This document shows positions 25,241 through 33,760 of a stretch of DNA of 64,000 nucleotides, piece by piece; position 1 is the first letter of the stretch, and each line of letters starts with the position of its first letter. This stretch comes from Chitinophagaceae bacterium. GTDB lineage: Bacteria; Bacteroidota; Bacteroidia; Chitinophagales; Chitinophagaceae. The notes under the pieces were generated by a model. That model saw only the letters and a program-made list of their open reading frames with translations, had not been told where the DNA came from and ran no database searches. The translations under genes were made by a program, and so were the position numbers. The stretch lies in NCBI GenBank assembly GCA_016720585.1, contig JADKKH010000001.1:682001-746000 (forward strand). The letters are read 5' to 3'.

Positions 25241-25681
25241 TTATTTTATTTTATCATCAATACTTTTGGGAACTTTTACAATTCCTAAAAGGAGTAATAA
25301 ACCAATAGCGCCAGCGGCAAGGCCCAGGAACAAACCAAGACCGGGAGATGTTTTTACAACGCCACCATATTTGCCACTACCAATAGTCAGAATTCTGATA
25401 AGATAAATAACTGCACCACCGGCTATTGCTCCAAATCCGCCCAGGGCCAGTTTTTTACCCATTTCATCAAAGACCTTTGATTTGTCACCCATAAAGCAGG
25501 CAGCAGCAACAACACCAACACCAATTAAGGCAACAAGGCCCCAACTTCCAAACCCGTTTTTCGATGCACCACCAAAGCCACCTGCCGAAACAGTAAACCA
25601 TGGCAACAGAAGAGAAATTAAAGCTACTCCTGCTAAAATCAACGAATAAAGTTTTTGTTTGTGAAAATTTAAATTTTCCAT
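25241..25681 (-). CDS. Small four-helix membrane protein, unknown function
   Basis: This 146-residue integral membrane protein has four predicted helices: about 12-30 (YSLILAGVALISLLLPWF), 46-63 (GLVALIGVGVVAAACFMG), 75-95 (LALGGFGAIAGGAVIYLIRIL) and 112-133 (GLGLFLGLAAGAIGLLLLLG). A Gly/Ser-rich loop follows helix 1. No catalytic or ligand motif is visible. It is monocistronic and closed by the shared terminator. Function unknown. Confidence 0.72.
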   Translation of the reverse strand: MENLNFHKQKLYSLILAGVALISLLLPWFTVSAGGFGGASKNGFGSWGLVALIGVGVVAAACFMGDKSKVFDEMGKKLALGGFGAIAGGAVIYLIRILTIGSGKYGGVVKTSPGLGLFLGLAAGAIGLLLLLGIVKVPKSIDDKIK

Positions 25682-25890
25682 AATAGCTGGTTGAATTTGG
25701 TTTTACCTACTCGTTTGGCTTTTCGGTATTCGCCCCCGGATTTAGAAGGTTCAGGTCACCCTATAATTTTATTTACTGGCTAATATATGACAGTTTTTTA
25801 AAAACACCCCCGGAGGGAGTATTTTTTTTTAAACGTATTAGTAACAACAGATTAAAAAGGAAAATGAGGGTTGATTTGAAACCAACAAAA

Positions 25891-26018
25891 CCCGTAAAGG
25901 AAGGCAGGAAGTGATTGAAAAAATCTGTAATAGGGTCCAGCAATATTGCGGTTTTTCACCCGGATACCGGATTAAAACAATTTCCCTGCCTGGCTGCCAA
26001 AGGCAGTCCTGTTACGGG
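25891..26018. ncRNA. Candidate structured RNA in a 540-base gene-free gap
   Basis: The gap 25682-26224 has no credible ORF but contains nested complementary segments. An outer stem is CCCGTAA (25891-25897) with TTACGGG (26012-26018). Inside lie GGCAGG (25903-25908) with CCTGCC (25985-25990), TGAAAAA (25916-25922) with TTTTTCA (25952-25958), GCAA/TTGC, and a separate hairpin CTGCC-AAA-GGCAG (25994-26006). That would be a branched structure of about 128 bases. On the minus strand the outer stem is followed by TTTTGTT, terminator-like. I do not recognise an RNA family. The rest of the gap holds another small palindrome (ATCCCG/CGGGAT at 26057-26076). Confidence 0.35.
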
Positions 26019-26224
26019 CTTCTTAGTTATGACAATTAAAAGAGCTCAGGTTGAAAATCCCGGTATCTAGCGGGATCCCATAAGCGGGGCAGAGAGTATT
26101 TAATAAAATTTATACTAATAGAGAGTACCAATAGAGAACGGATCAGGTTTTTTTCAACCAGGGTATCAGATTTTATTAAGCTCTCCGCCGCTTACCGGGT
26201 ATTTTAAAAAAAGCGGTTTAAATG

Positions 26225-26656
26225 TTATCTAATTTCGAAATTGCCAGCGGCCGTTTCTTCATCGCCATTGAAAACACGGTATAAATAGGTACCCCGTGCC
26301 AGCCCGGTAATGCGATTATGATCTTTAGATTTCATTTTAAAATTCTGTACCAGTGTCCCCTCTACGTCAAATACAAAAAAATTGATCTCCTGTCCTTCAT
26401 TCTCTTTAGCAATAATGTGCATTTCCCTTTTTACGGCATCCGGGTAAATTTTTACAGAACTGTTATTCAGGGAAGCGAATGATCTGGAAGTTTTAGTCTT
26501 ATTCTTTTTAACGGGTTTCTCCTCGCCAGGATTATTTAGGGACAATTTTGTTACGGTCTTTCGGGAAGCAAAAGCAGGTTCTGCCATCAGTAAACCGGTA
26601 CTTATTCCCAGGGCAAGGATTGTTTTCAATCCGTTGGAGGTAGCATGTAGTTTCAT
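26225..26656 (-). CDS. Secreted protein with T9SS-like C-terminal tail domain
   Basis: This 143-residue protein has an N-terminal signal (LKTILALGISTGLLMAEPAFAS) and a lysine-rich linker. A C-terminal domain of about 75 residues looks like the Por secretion-system sorting tail: VKIYPDAVKREMHIIAK, INFFVFDVEGTLVQNF and GLARGTYLYRVFNGDE...NFEIR. This pattern matches type A sorting tails of type IX secretion substrates, but here almost nothing precedes the tail. It may be a stand-alone beta-sandwich rather than cargo. It lies 47 bases downstream of the outer-membrane protein gene on the same strand and could share its transcript. Confidence 0.72.
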   Translation of the reverse strand: MKLHATSNGLKTILALGISTGLLMAEPAFASRKTVTKLSLNNPGEEKPVKKNKTKTSRSFASLNNSSVKIYPDAVKREMHIIAKENEGQEINFFVFDVEGTLVQNFKMKSKDHNRITGLARGTYLYRVFNGDEETAAGNFEIR

Positions 26657-26703
26657 AAAGGTTCGGATTTTTAAGGTTAAGGATTATGTTTAATAATTAT
26701 GAG

Positions 26704-27681
26704 TTAATAAAATACTGGACATTTTAATTGTTTCCGGGCTCTTCCGCTGGGTGAGTTATCACCATTTATCCGCCAGCCAAAACGGAGGAGACCTGAAAAG
26801 AATGCATCATTTTCTTTTGGGTCGCCACGTTGTTTATTAATATAGGGTCTGTTCATTGAAGGATTAGCTAATGTTTCACGGTAAGCTAACTGCCGCGCCA
26901 TGACTGCCTGTTCCGGAGTCAGATATGTGTTGAATAAAGCAGGGTTAATATATTCTTTACTCACGTCATCCACATAATCGGTAAATGTTTTACGGTGAAG
27001 AATTTCAAAACCAACATACATTGACTCTTTCAGGTAATATTTCACGCCGCCGCCCATCACCATTTCCAGTTGGGTAAGTGAATATTCCTTACGGTCCGGA
27101 TATTCGGCCATGCCTTGTCCTTCTAAACGCAAGGGATGTAATTCTACCCATTTGGTATTTCCATTGGGTTCTATGTACTGACCTTTGGGGTTAAAATGAA
27201 AAACCCCGATTCCACCCAATCCATACGGACGGATCTTGTGTGCAAGGCCATCATATTTTTCCATAAAAACAGTGGGGTAAATTTCAATCGCTGCATAGGC
27301 TTCGGCTATGTTTGATTTAAACCCAAGGTTTCTTTGTTTGCGAAAACGTTCATGTCCCCCTTTATTGGTCGTAAGGCTATCCTGTCCTTCCAACTGACCC
27401 ATATTAGCTGCCAGCCGGAAGCCCAGCCATTCGGCAGGATATAGGTTTACATAGATCCCTTTCATCAGTTTTGTAAGCGGAAGGTTAATGTCTTTAATAA
27501 AAGTTTTTCCCTTGCCTTCGTTGCCGCCAAGATCGCCCAGGAAAAATGAGGGGCCTATGCCCAGGCCAATTTCTATTTTCCCATTACCTGCTGTCAGGGA
27601 TTGAGAAAAAGCATGCGGTGAGAGGATGCTTAATAAGCAAATTAGTACGATACGACGTACGTGGAGTACTCTTGTTCTCAT
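26704..27681 (-). CDS. Outer-membrane beta-barrel-like protein
   Basis: This 325-residue exported protein has a signal peptide (VLICLLSILSPHAFSQS). The mature part has alternating amphipathic strands such as IEIGLGIGPSFFLGDLGG, WLGFRLAANMG, IRPYGLGGIGVFHFNP, MVMGGGVKYYLKESMYVGFEI and FFSGLLRFGWRING, as expected of an outer-membrane barrel (OmpA-barrel or PorT-like). No OmpA peptidoglycan-binding domain is attached. Ligand and role are unknown. It is followed by the small tail-domain protein gene. Confidence 0.75.
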   Translation of the reverse strand: MRTRVLHVRRIVLICLLSILSPHAFSQSLTAGNGKIEIGLGIGPSFFLGDLGGNEGKGKTFIKDINLPLTKLMKGIYVNLYPAEWLGFRLAANMGQLEGQDSLTTNKGGHERFRKQRNLGFKSNIAEAYAAIEIYPTVFMEKYDGLAHKIRPYGLGGIGVFHFNPKGQYIEPNGNTKWVELHPLRLEGQGMAEYPDRKEYSLTQLEMVMGGGVKYYLKESMYVGFEILHRKTFTDYVDDVSKEYINPALFNTYLTPEQAVMARQLAYRETLANPSMNRPYINKQRGDPKENDAFFSGLLRFGWRINGDNSPSGRARKQLKCPVFY

Positions 27682-27825
27682 TGGAATCGGATTTCTGGTT
27701 TCTCTACTATTGGATTTCAGAACTAAAGTAGAAAAAGAAAAAAGTAATGTTAGAATGATTTGCCATGTTTTTTTAATTGTACAGGCAAGAGAAGTTTTTC
27801 TACTTGGGGCTTATACGAAAGAAGT

Positions 27826-28284
27826 CTAAGATTTTACCATTTCAACATGTTCTATGCCATCCTCGAGGTAAATAGCACTGGTTTGCAGGAAGCCGAGATT
27901 ACTATAAAAATTCAGCAAATAAACCTGTGCGCCGATCTTTACAGATGTTGTGCCAAATAATTTTAAAACCTGGTTAATAGATTGTTCCATTAATTGTTTG
28001 CCAATGCCCCCGCCTCTGGCAGATGGTGAAGTAACCACCCGGCCAATAGAAGGTTCGATATAGGCAACTCCTGGGGGAATTATCCGGGAATAGGCTTCCA
28101 GTTTATCATCCGACCAACCCATAAGATGATAACAGAGCGGATCTTTATTATCAGCATCCTGGTAAACACAATTCTGTTCTACCACAAATACTTCATTCCT
28201 CAATTGCATGATTGCATATAATTCATGAGGCGATAAATCATCCATTTTTTTCAAAATCCACTTTATCGGTTTGTTCTTTTTCAT
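27826..28284 (-). CDS. GNAT acetyltransferase, ElaA family
   Basis: This 152-residue cytoplasmic acetyltransferase-fold protein is shown by the N-terminal pattern LSPHELYAIMQLRNEVFVVEQNC and then YQDADNKDPLCYHLMGW, the ElaA signature. The acetyl-CoA loop region is IGRVVTSPSARGGGIGKQLMEQ, a clear Q/RxxGxG/A motif. I take the ATG at 28284, which gives the usual family N-terminus; an in-frame ATG 8 codons upstream is possible. The substrate of this family is not established. Confidence 0.88.
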   Translation of the reverse strand: MKKNKPIKWILKKMDDLSPHELYAIMQLRNEVFVVEQNCVYQDADNKDPLCYHLMGWSDDKLEAYSRIIPPGVAYIEPSIGRVVTSPSARGGGIGKQLMEQSINQVLKLFGTTSVKIGAQVYLLNFYSNLGFLQTSAIYLEDGIEHVEMVKS

Positions 28285-28355
28285 AAATACTTTTTTCTGA
28301 CAACCCATCCACCAGTTGGTGGAACGGGTTGATGACGATATTCGCCCATGAAATT

Positions 28356-29708
28356 TTACCTTCCGGCCGGTGATGGAACAACCGCTAAACTTTCATTCCC
28401 GTCTTCACTAACCGATTGTACTGCAAAAAAATAATTGTCCTTGGAATAAGGCAGATCTGCTTTGGTATCCAAAATAAAAATTTTTTTCTGCCAGAAGGCA
28501 CTGGTCGTTTCACGAATTAAAATAAAATAGCCTTTTATTTTTCCGGACTTAGGTGCTTTCCAGCTCAGGTTGGTGAAGTTGGTTAGTTTTTTGGTATCTA
28601 CTTTTACTTCCTGTGGCATCGAAGGGGCTTTGGCAAGATTTGCCAGGTTGCAGAGATTCATCCCGGTATTTTTCCGCAGGTATTCAAAATCCAAAAACTC
28701 AACCAGGTCTCCGTATTGAATGCCATTTTCAATACGCACATCCTGGTGCTGGTGATAATAGTTTTCATTCATTTCTGTTATGCGGACCGCAGCAAAACCT
28801 CTTTGTACAAAGGGCGTGTGGTCGCCGCCACGAAGAAAACGATCATTGCGGTAGACCATAACCACTTCCAGGTTGTCTACATATCGTTCGCCGACTTCTT
28901 TTACATAGCGGGCCAATTGTCTGGCTTTGCCATCATTCTCCAAACCCAGGCTGCGGATAGTCAAGGCAGCTTTCCCGGTATCCTGAACGGAGAATGCTTC
29001 ACTGAATACACGGATCTTTGTATTATTAATGATATTGGTTTCATTACTATTATTACTACCCATAATATCATTGTTCAGTAGGGCTTCGATATTCCAGTTT
29101 TGTTTCCGGGCTTTCTCTGCCATATAATTGGCCCCCAACAAACCTTGCTCTTCACCGCTCATGGCAACAAACAGGATCGTTGCGGGAAAAGAATGTTTGC
29201 TCAGGATCCTTACCGATTCCATCACGGCAGCAACCCCACTGGCGTCGTCATTGGCACCGGGCGCATCACCGGTTCTGTCCATGACGTTGCTGCGCATATT
29301 ATCCAAATGGCCGCTGATGATAAAAATGCGGTCATCCGTCGGATCTGTTCCTTTTAAAGTGGCCACTACATTCCCCAATAAAAGAGTTGTATCAACTCTT
29401 CTTCCGTCTTTTTGCAATGTAGTCGTATCAATATAAGCAGTCAGACGGCCACCGGAATGTTTGGCAAATTCATTAAATTTATCCAGCACCCAGTTCCGGG
29501 CAGCACCAATTCCTCTTTTCATATCTGTTTGTGTGCTGAGTGTATTCCGGGTACCAAAGCTCACCATCTTCCGGATATAAGATTCCAGGGAGTCTTTGGA
29601 GATCTCACCGACCATTTTTTCAATGACGGGATCTCTGTTGATGGTAGTTTGTGCCATAACAACAGAAGAAACAAGCAGAACGATAAAGAAACCAGGCAAC
29701 TTTTTCAT
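28356..29708 (-). CDS. Secreted M28-family zinc peptidase with C-terminal Fn3-like domain
   Basis: This 450-residue exported aminopeptidase-like enzyme starts at 29708, where the signal peptide KKLPGFFIVLLVSSVVMAQ begins; an upstream in-frame start would put 35 unlikely residues before it. Zinc ligands of the M28 fold are visible: IISGHLDNMR (His), APGANDDASGVAAVMES (Asp), and SGEEQGLLGA (catalytic and ligand Glu). A later His appears in FLRGGDHTPFVQRG and QHQD. The last about 90 residues (VDTKKLTNFTNLSWKAPKSG...YFFAVQSVSEDGNES) resemble a fibronectin type III module. It probably trims peptides in the periplasm or outside the cell. It is divergent from the PhyH gene with 82 bases between the starts. 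Confidence 0.9.
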   Translation of the reverse strand: MKKLPGFFIVLLVSSVVMAQTTINRDPVIEKMVGEISKDSLESYIRKMVSFGTRNTLSTQTDMKRGIGAARNWVLDKFNEFAKHSGGRLTAYIDTTTLQKDGRRVDTTLLLGNVVATLKGTDPTDDRIFIISGHLDNMRSNVMDRTGDAPGANDDASGVAAVMESVRILSKHSFPATILFVAMSGEEQGLLGANYMAEKARKQNWNIEALLNNDIMGSNNSNETNIINNTKIRVFSEAFSVQDTGKAALTIRSLGLENDGKARQLARYVKEVGERYVDNLEVVMVYRNDRFLRGGDHTPFVQRGFAAVRITEMNENYYHQHQDVRIENGIQYGDLVEFLDFEYLRKNTGMNLCNLANLAKAPSMPQEVKVDTKKLTNFTNLSWKAPKSGKIKGYFILIRETTSAFWQKKIFILDTKADLPYSKDNYFFAVQSVSEDGNESLAVVPSPAGR

Positions 29709-29790
29709 GACGGAATATTTTGGTCTGATAAATTTAGTGAATCGGTTGTCATTGAAAGTAAAAACAGTAATTTTAAAAAAACAGTTGGGT

Positions 29791-30684
29791 ATGCCGGTTA
29801 AAGACCTCAGCACCGTTCATCAACTGGTTAGCGATTTGTTTCGCTGGCCCGCTTCCCCGGAAGAGTGGAAACAATATGAATTAAGTGAAGAACAGGTTCA
29901 TTCTTTCCGGAAAAACGGTTTTGTAAGTGGCATCCGGTTATTGGATGAGAACCAGGTTGAAAAAATACGGGCAGAATTAACGGATATCGCCGATCCGAAT
30001 CATCCGGGCCATGAATTATTTTATGAATTTCATTCGAACGAATCAACAGATCCTTCCACCATTCTTTTTCACGCATTAGGTGCGTGGCGGATAAAGGAAG
30101 GCTTACATGATGTATTATGGAATCCCCGTTTCCTGGTTGCAGCCAGTCAATTACTGGGAAATGTTCCGGTACGGTTCTGGCACGACCAGATATTCTGGAA
30201 GCCACCCAGGCAGGGTGGTGTGGTTGCCTGGCACCAGGATTATTCTTACTGGACAAGAACAAAACCCATCGCACATCTCACCTGCTGGTGTGGTCTGGAT
30301 GATTCAACAAAAGAAAATGGCTGTTTACAATATATTCCCGGAAGTCATGAATGGGGCTTGCTACCCAAACCGGTTATTGCCGGAGAATTGCAGGGTATCA
30401 AAGATTTTTTAAGTAAAAAGCAGAAAGAACAATTTGCCCATCCTCAATTAGCTGAAGTAAAAGCCGGAGAAGCGATCTTTCATCATGCACTTGCATTGCA
30501 TGGATCAGGTGCTAATACCTCTGCAAAACCAAGAAGGGCTTTTGTAATTAATGTCATTGCCGATGGCGTTATTTCAGATTCAAACGAACCATTGCTGGAC
30601 GGCGTGCCGGTTGTGCCCAAAGGAGCCTTGATACAGGGGCAGTTTTTCCCTTTATTATTTGACCCGGTAATGGAAAATCAATAA
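29791..30684 (+). CDS. Phytanoyl-CoA dioxygenase (PhyH) family oxygenase
   Basis: This is a 297-residue Fe(II)/2-oxoglutarate oxygenase of the PhyH family. The ATG at 29791 is preferred because the longer frame overlaps the divergent peptidase gene. Iron ligands fit HxD in VAWHQDYSYW (near residue 146-148) and a distal His in FHHALALHGSGANTS; the 2OG-binding Arg is in KPRRAFVIN. The segment CLQYIPGSHEWGLLP is characteristic. The substrate is unknown; bacterial members hydroxylate diverse small molecules. It converges on rarA, overlapping its 3' end by 7 bases. Confidence 0.88.
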   Translation: MPVKDLSTVHQLVSDLFRWPASPEEWKQYELSEEQVHSFRKNGFVSGIRLLDENQVEKIRAELTDIADPNHPGHELFYEFHSNESTDPSTILFHALGAWRIKEGLHDVLWNPRFLVAASQLLGNVPVRFWHDQIFWKPPRQGGVVAWHQDYSYWTRTKPIAHLTCWCGLDDSTKENGCLQYIPGSHEWGLLPKPVIAGELQGIKDFLSKKQKEQFAHPQLAEVKAGEAIFHHALALHGSGANTSAKPRRAFVINVIADGVISDSNEPLLDGVPVVPKGALIQGQFFPLLFDPVMENQ

Positions 30685-31940
30685 TTGTATTTATCCTTCC
30701 AGAGATTTTTTAAAAATTTTCTCAGTTCTTCTTCCCGGGCATTGGTGCCGGGTTCATAAAATTTCTTACCGGCTATTTCTTTGGGTAAATACTCCTGTGG
30801 TGAAAAATTATTTTCATAACTATGGGAATATTCATAGTTCTTACCATAATCCAGGTTCTTCATCAGTTTGGTAGGTGCATTACGGATATGCAAGGGTACC
30901 GGGAGGTCGCCGTATTTCTTAACCGCCGATAAAGCTTCCCCGATCGCGGCAACTGCTGCATTACTTTTGGGGGATGCGGCGAGGTACGTGACACATTGTG
31001 AAAGAATGATATTGGCTTCCGGGTAACCGATTTTATTAACTGCATCAAAAGATGCATTAGCCATTACTAATGCGGTGGGATTGGCATTGCCTATATCTTC
31101 GCTTGCCAGGATCAGCAATCTTCGGGCAATGAATTTTACATCTTCCCCACCTTCAATCATCCTTGCCAGCCAGTACACGGCTGCATTAGGATCACTTCCC
31201 CGTATGGATTTGATAAAAGCAGAAATGATGTCATAATGTTGTTCGCCATTTTTGTCGTAGAGGGCAATTCTTTTTTGGGCAACATCCATAACATAACTGT
31301 TCGTAATGCTAACCGAGTCACCTGAAGCATCGCAAACAATTTCCAGCAGGTTTAATAATTTTCTGGCATCACCACCGGATATATTAAGCAGGGCGCTTGT
31401 TTCTTTTAGCTCGATCTTTTTAGATCGAAGTTGTTCGTCTTTTTCCAGGGCGACCTGCAATAATTTTACGAGGGCTTTTTCATCCAGCGGTTTTAACACA
31501 TATACCTGACAGCGGCTCAGCAAGGCACTGTTAACCTCGAAAGAAGGGTTTTCTGTGGTTGCACCAATCAACGTAATAATCCCTTTTTCTACTGCGCCAA
31601 GCAAGGCATCCTGCTGGCCTTTATTGAAACGGTGTATTTCATCGATAAATAAAATGGCCCCGGGTTGTGTTTTGGCCTGTTCAATTATCTCTCGTACCTC
31701 TTTTACTCCGGCACTGATGGCACTGAGTTGAAAGAAAGGTACCTGCAACGTATGCGCAATGATATTGGCAATGGTCGTTTTGCCCGTACCGGGTGGCCCC
31801 CAGAATATCAGGGAAGGAATTTTGCCATGTTCAATAGCCCTTCGGAGAATACTGCCTTTCCCTACCAGATGCTCCTGGCCCAGCAATTCATCCAATGTAT
31901 TGGGGCGGATACGTTCAGCCAAAGGCGCCGTTGTATTCAT
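30678..31940 (-). CDS. rarA: Replication-associated recombination protein A (MgsA/WRNIP1 family AAA+ ATPase)
   Basis: This 420-residue AAA+ protein acts at stalled replication forks. The N-terminus LAERIRPNTLDELLGQEHLVG is diagnostic. Walker A is FWGPPGTGKTTIANI, Walker B is ILFIDEIHRFNKGQQDALL, and sensor 1 is IGATTENPSFEVNSALLSRC. The C-terminal half (SAFIKSIRGSDPNAAVYWLARMIEGGED and EDIGNANP) matches the tetramerisation domain of RarA. Full length, monocistronic. Confidence 0.96.
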   Translation of the reverse strand: MNTTAPLAERIRPNTLDELLGQEHLVGKGSILRRAIEHGKIPSLIFWGPPGTGKTTIANIIAHTLQVPFFQLSAISAGVKEVREIIEQAKTQPGAILFIDEIHRFNKGQQDALLGAVEKGIITLIGATTENPSFEVNSALLSRCQVYVLKPLDEKALVKLLQVALEKDEQLRSKKIELKETSALLNISGGDARKLLNLLEIVCDASGDSVSITNSYVMDVAQKRIALYDKNGEQHYDIISAFIKSIRGSDPNAAVYWLARMIEGGEDVKFIARRLLILASEDIGNANPTALVMANASFDAVNKIGYPEANIILSQCVTYLAASPKSNAAVAAIGEALSAVKKYGDLPVPLHIRNAPTKLMKNLDYGKNYEYSHSYENNFSPQEYLPKEIAGKKFYEPGTNAREEELRKFLKNLWKDKYNY

Positions 31941-32042
31941 ATATTCAAAGTAACAAAAAAGGATTTGCTATGGACAGTTAATCTGAACGTATATTTTTTA
32001 ATTTTTGGCATTCGAAAAAAAATTAAAAAGATTCTGATAGTG

Positions 32043-33095
32043 CTATCCGGCAATTTCTTTTTCTTTTTTCATTTTAGTAGAACCCCGGATGAGTAATTCA
32101 GTTGAAAGTACTTTGGTCTCAAAATCTGTCACAGGTCTTTTACTTTCTATCAACTGTAATAAAAGATTCATAGCCACTTCTCCCATCTCAAATGCCGGTT
32201 GTTTGATTACGGAGAGTGGCGGGTCAAGCAATTCGGTAAGATCTGTATTTGAAAAGCCAATAAGTCCGATATCATCCGGTACTTTGAGACCCATGGTTCT
32301 TATTATCCGGAGGCAACCGGTCGTAAGTTTATCAGCAGAAGCAAAAATGGCATCTGGTTTTTGAGGTAGCTCAAATAATTCTTTAACAACTTCTTCCACT
32401 TCTGTAACGATCATTCCACCATGCTGGCAATATTTTATCAACGAATCATCAACTTCAATGCCATTATCTCTAAGGGCTGCTTTATATCCCGCAAGTCTTT
32501 CTTTTGTTATTGAAACCAGTTCAGGGTTTGATACCGTGGCGATCCGCCGGTAACCGCAATGAATCAGATGCGCCGTGGCATCATAGGCTCCTTTGTAATT
32601 ATCCGCAATCACTTTATGTGTTTCGATCTCACTTACGATCCGGTCAAAAAAAACGATCGGCATTCCTTTCTGGTGCAATTCCTTCAGATAGGAAAAGTCT
32701 TTTGTTTCTGTTGAAATGGAAATGATCAATCCATCGATAGAACGGGAAGTCAGGTACTGCAGGTTCAGTAGCTCCCGGTCGAATGATTCCCGGCTCTGGG
32801 CAATAATTACATTGTACCCGTTATTATAGGCAATGGATTCGATCCCGTTAATGACCTGTGAAAAATAACTATTGGCAATTTCACAAACGATAACCCCGAT
32901 CGAGCGGCTCCGTCTTTCTTTTAAACTTAAAGCGATGGGATTAGGGTGGTAATTATTTTTTTCGGCATATTCCAGCACCAGTTTTTTTGTTTCCGGACTG
33001 ATTTCATAACTATCCCGCAAAGCCCTGGATACCGTGGATGTGGAAAGCCCCAGGGCCCTGGCAATATCTTTTATAGTAATAGCTTCAAACTTCAT
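32043..33095 (-). CDS. LacI-family transcriptional regulator of the pectin locus
   Basis: This 350-residue regulator has an N-terminal helix-turn-helix (ITIKDIARALGLSTSTVSRALRDSYEIS, residues 6-33) with the LacI hinge YHPNPIALSLKERRS. A periplasmic-binding-protein-like effector domain follows (SIGVIVCEIANSYFSQVINGIESIA to the end). It is divergent from susC, separated by about 665 bases that contain an operator-like repeat. Its location and the duplicated operator upstream of the GH28/uxa unit make it the likely controller of both units, responding to a galacturonate-pathway intermediate (inference). The operator position upstream of -33 suggests it may activate rather than block. Bacteroidota pectin loci more often use hybrid two-component sensors, and none is present here. 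Confidence 0.92.
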   Translation of the reverse strand: MKFEAITIKDIARALGLSTSTVSRALRDSYEISPETKKLVLEYAEKNNYHPNPIALSLKERRSRSIGVIVCEIANSYFSQVINGIESIAYNNGYNVIIAQSRESFDRELLNLQYLTSRSIDGLIISISTETKDFSYLKELHQKGMPIVFFDRIVSEIETHKVIADNYKGAYDATAHLIHCGYRRIATVSNPELVSITKERLAGYKAALRDNGIEVDDSLIKYCQHGGMIVTEVEEVVKELFELPQKPDAIFASADKLTTGCLRIIRTMGLKVPDDIGLIGFSNTDLTELLDPPLSVIKQPAFEMGEVAMNLLLQLIESKRPVTDFETKVLSTELLIRGSTKMKKEKEIAG

Positions 33096-33196
33096 TTTTC
33101 CCGGATCTTTTTCAGGTTTTTGAGAATGGTTTTAAAGTTACTGATTTAATCGCTTATCCCTGAAGGTTCTAGCCGAAGGTCCCCGATTATTTTATT

Positions 33197-33229
33197 CAGG
33201 CAATAGATAATATTTTTTGCCTGTTTTTT
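33197..33229 (+). terminator. Terminator-like hairpin between lacI and susC
   Basis: CAGGCAA and TTGCCTG pair around a 13-base AT-rich loop and are followed by TTTTTT on the plus strand. No plus-strand gene precedes it, so it may insulate susC from antisense transcripts of the regulator gene or be fortuitous. A second hairpin, CCGGGT/ACCCGG, follows near 33246-33265. Confidence 0.4.
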
Positions 33230-33312
33230 CCAATAAGAAAATAGCCGGGTTGTATGTTACCCGGATTATTTTACAGTATTCCGCCAACCCCTAGAAAATG
33301 ATATCGATACCG

Positions 33313-33323
33313 GGAACGATTGC
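33313..33323. promoter_or_regulatory. LacI-type operator candidate, site 1
   Basis: GGAACGATTGC is a near palindrome (GCAA-CGA-TTGC with one change). It is embedded in ACCGGGAACGATTGCGTAAA, which recurs with one change at 45664-45688. It ends 22 bases before the -33 element of the susC promoter. Confidence 0.65.
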
Positions 33324-33345
33324 GTAAAAAAATACTTATAAAACG

Positions 33346-33376
33346 TTCAGACACAACGAAGTTCTCTGTAGACTTG
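33346..33376 (+). promoter_or_regulatory. Promoter of susC operon
   Basis: TAGACTTG (33369-33376), one base from the -7 consensus TAnnTTTG, follows a TTC -33 element by 20 bases. An identical TAGACTTG with the same spacing lies before the GH28 unit. The transcript would carry a leader of about 380 bases before susC. Confidence 0.6.
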
Positions 33377-33382
33377 CTCTGC

Positions 33383-33760
33383 CTTAGAGGTAGTCAAAAG
33401 GATTGTTTTATTGCTAAACTTTGGCTTCCATTCATTAAGAGTACTGCTTGCCGACATGAAAAGATTGCTTAAACAGATAACTATTTTTATCAGACCCAAA
33501 ATCTATCGGGTTGTTCCTGTTGGCCAGCTTTCTGACAGTTTTTTTCCAATCCCTGTAACCCGTCATTTTTCTCCATGCCGATTAACCTTATCCTTACCGG
33601 GACAACGAGAACAATTTTTTAGTCGTTTCAATAAACAATCATTAGTAATACATAAAGGATTCTTTATTCTTAATCAACAAAAGACTGGCAACACCCCCGG
33701 TCAGGTGTGACAGGGGAATTATTTAATAATATCATTCAGGTTATTATCAAAAGAAATACT
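33383..33760 (+). other. Long untranslated leader of the susC operon
   Basis: About 380 bases separate the predicted transcription start from the susC ATG. An open frame of 99 codons (33411-33710) shows no protein-like composition and is probably not translated. A short stem ACACC/GGTGT lies close to the start codon. I see no known riboswitch. The second operon of the locus has only about a 33-base leader. Confidence 0.45.

Noticed and set aside
29596..29790. N-terminal extension of the PhyH-family gene
   Set aside because: It would overlap the divergent M28 peptidase gene and its signal peptide by over 100 bases and adds sequence not seen in the family; the ATG at 29791 is preferred.
33411..33710. 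99-codon ORF between lacI and susC
   Set aside because: Rich in Phe, Arg and Leu, with no ribosome binding site or domain; it lies in the predicted susC leader.
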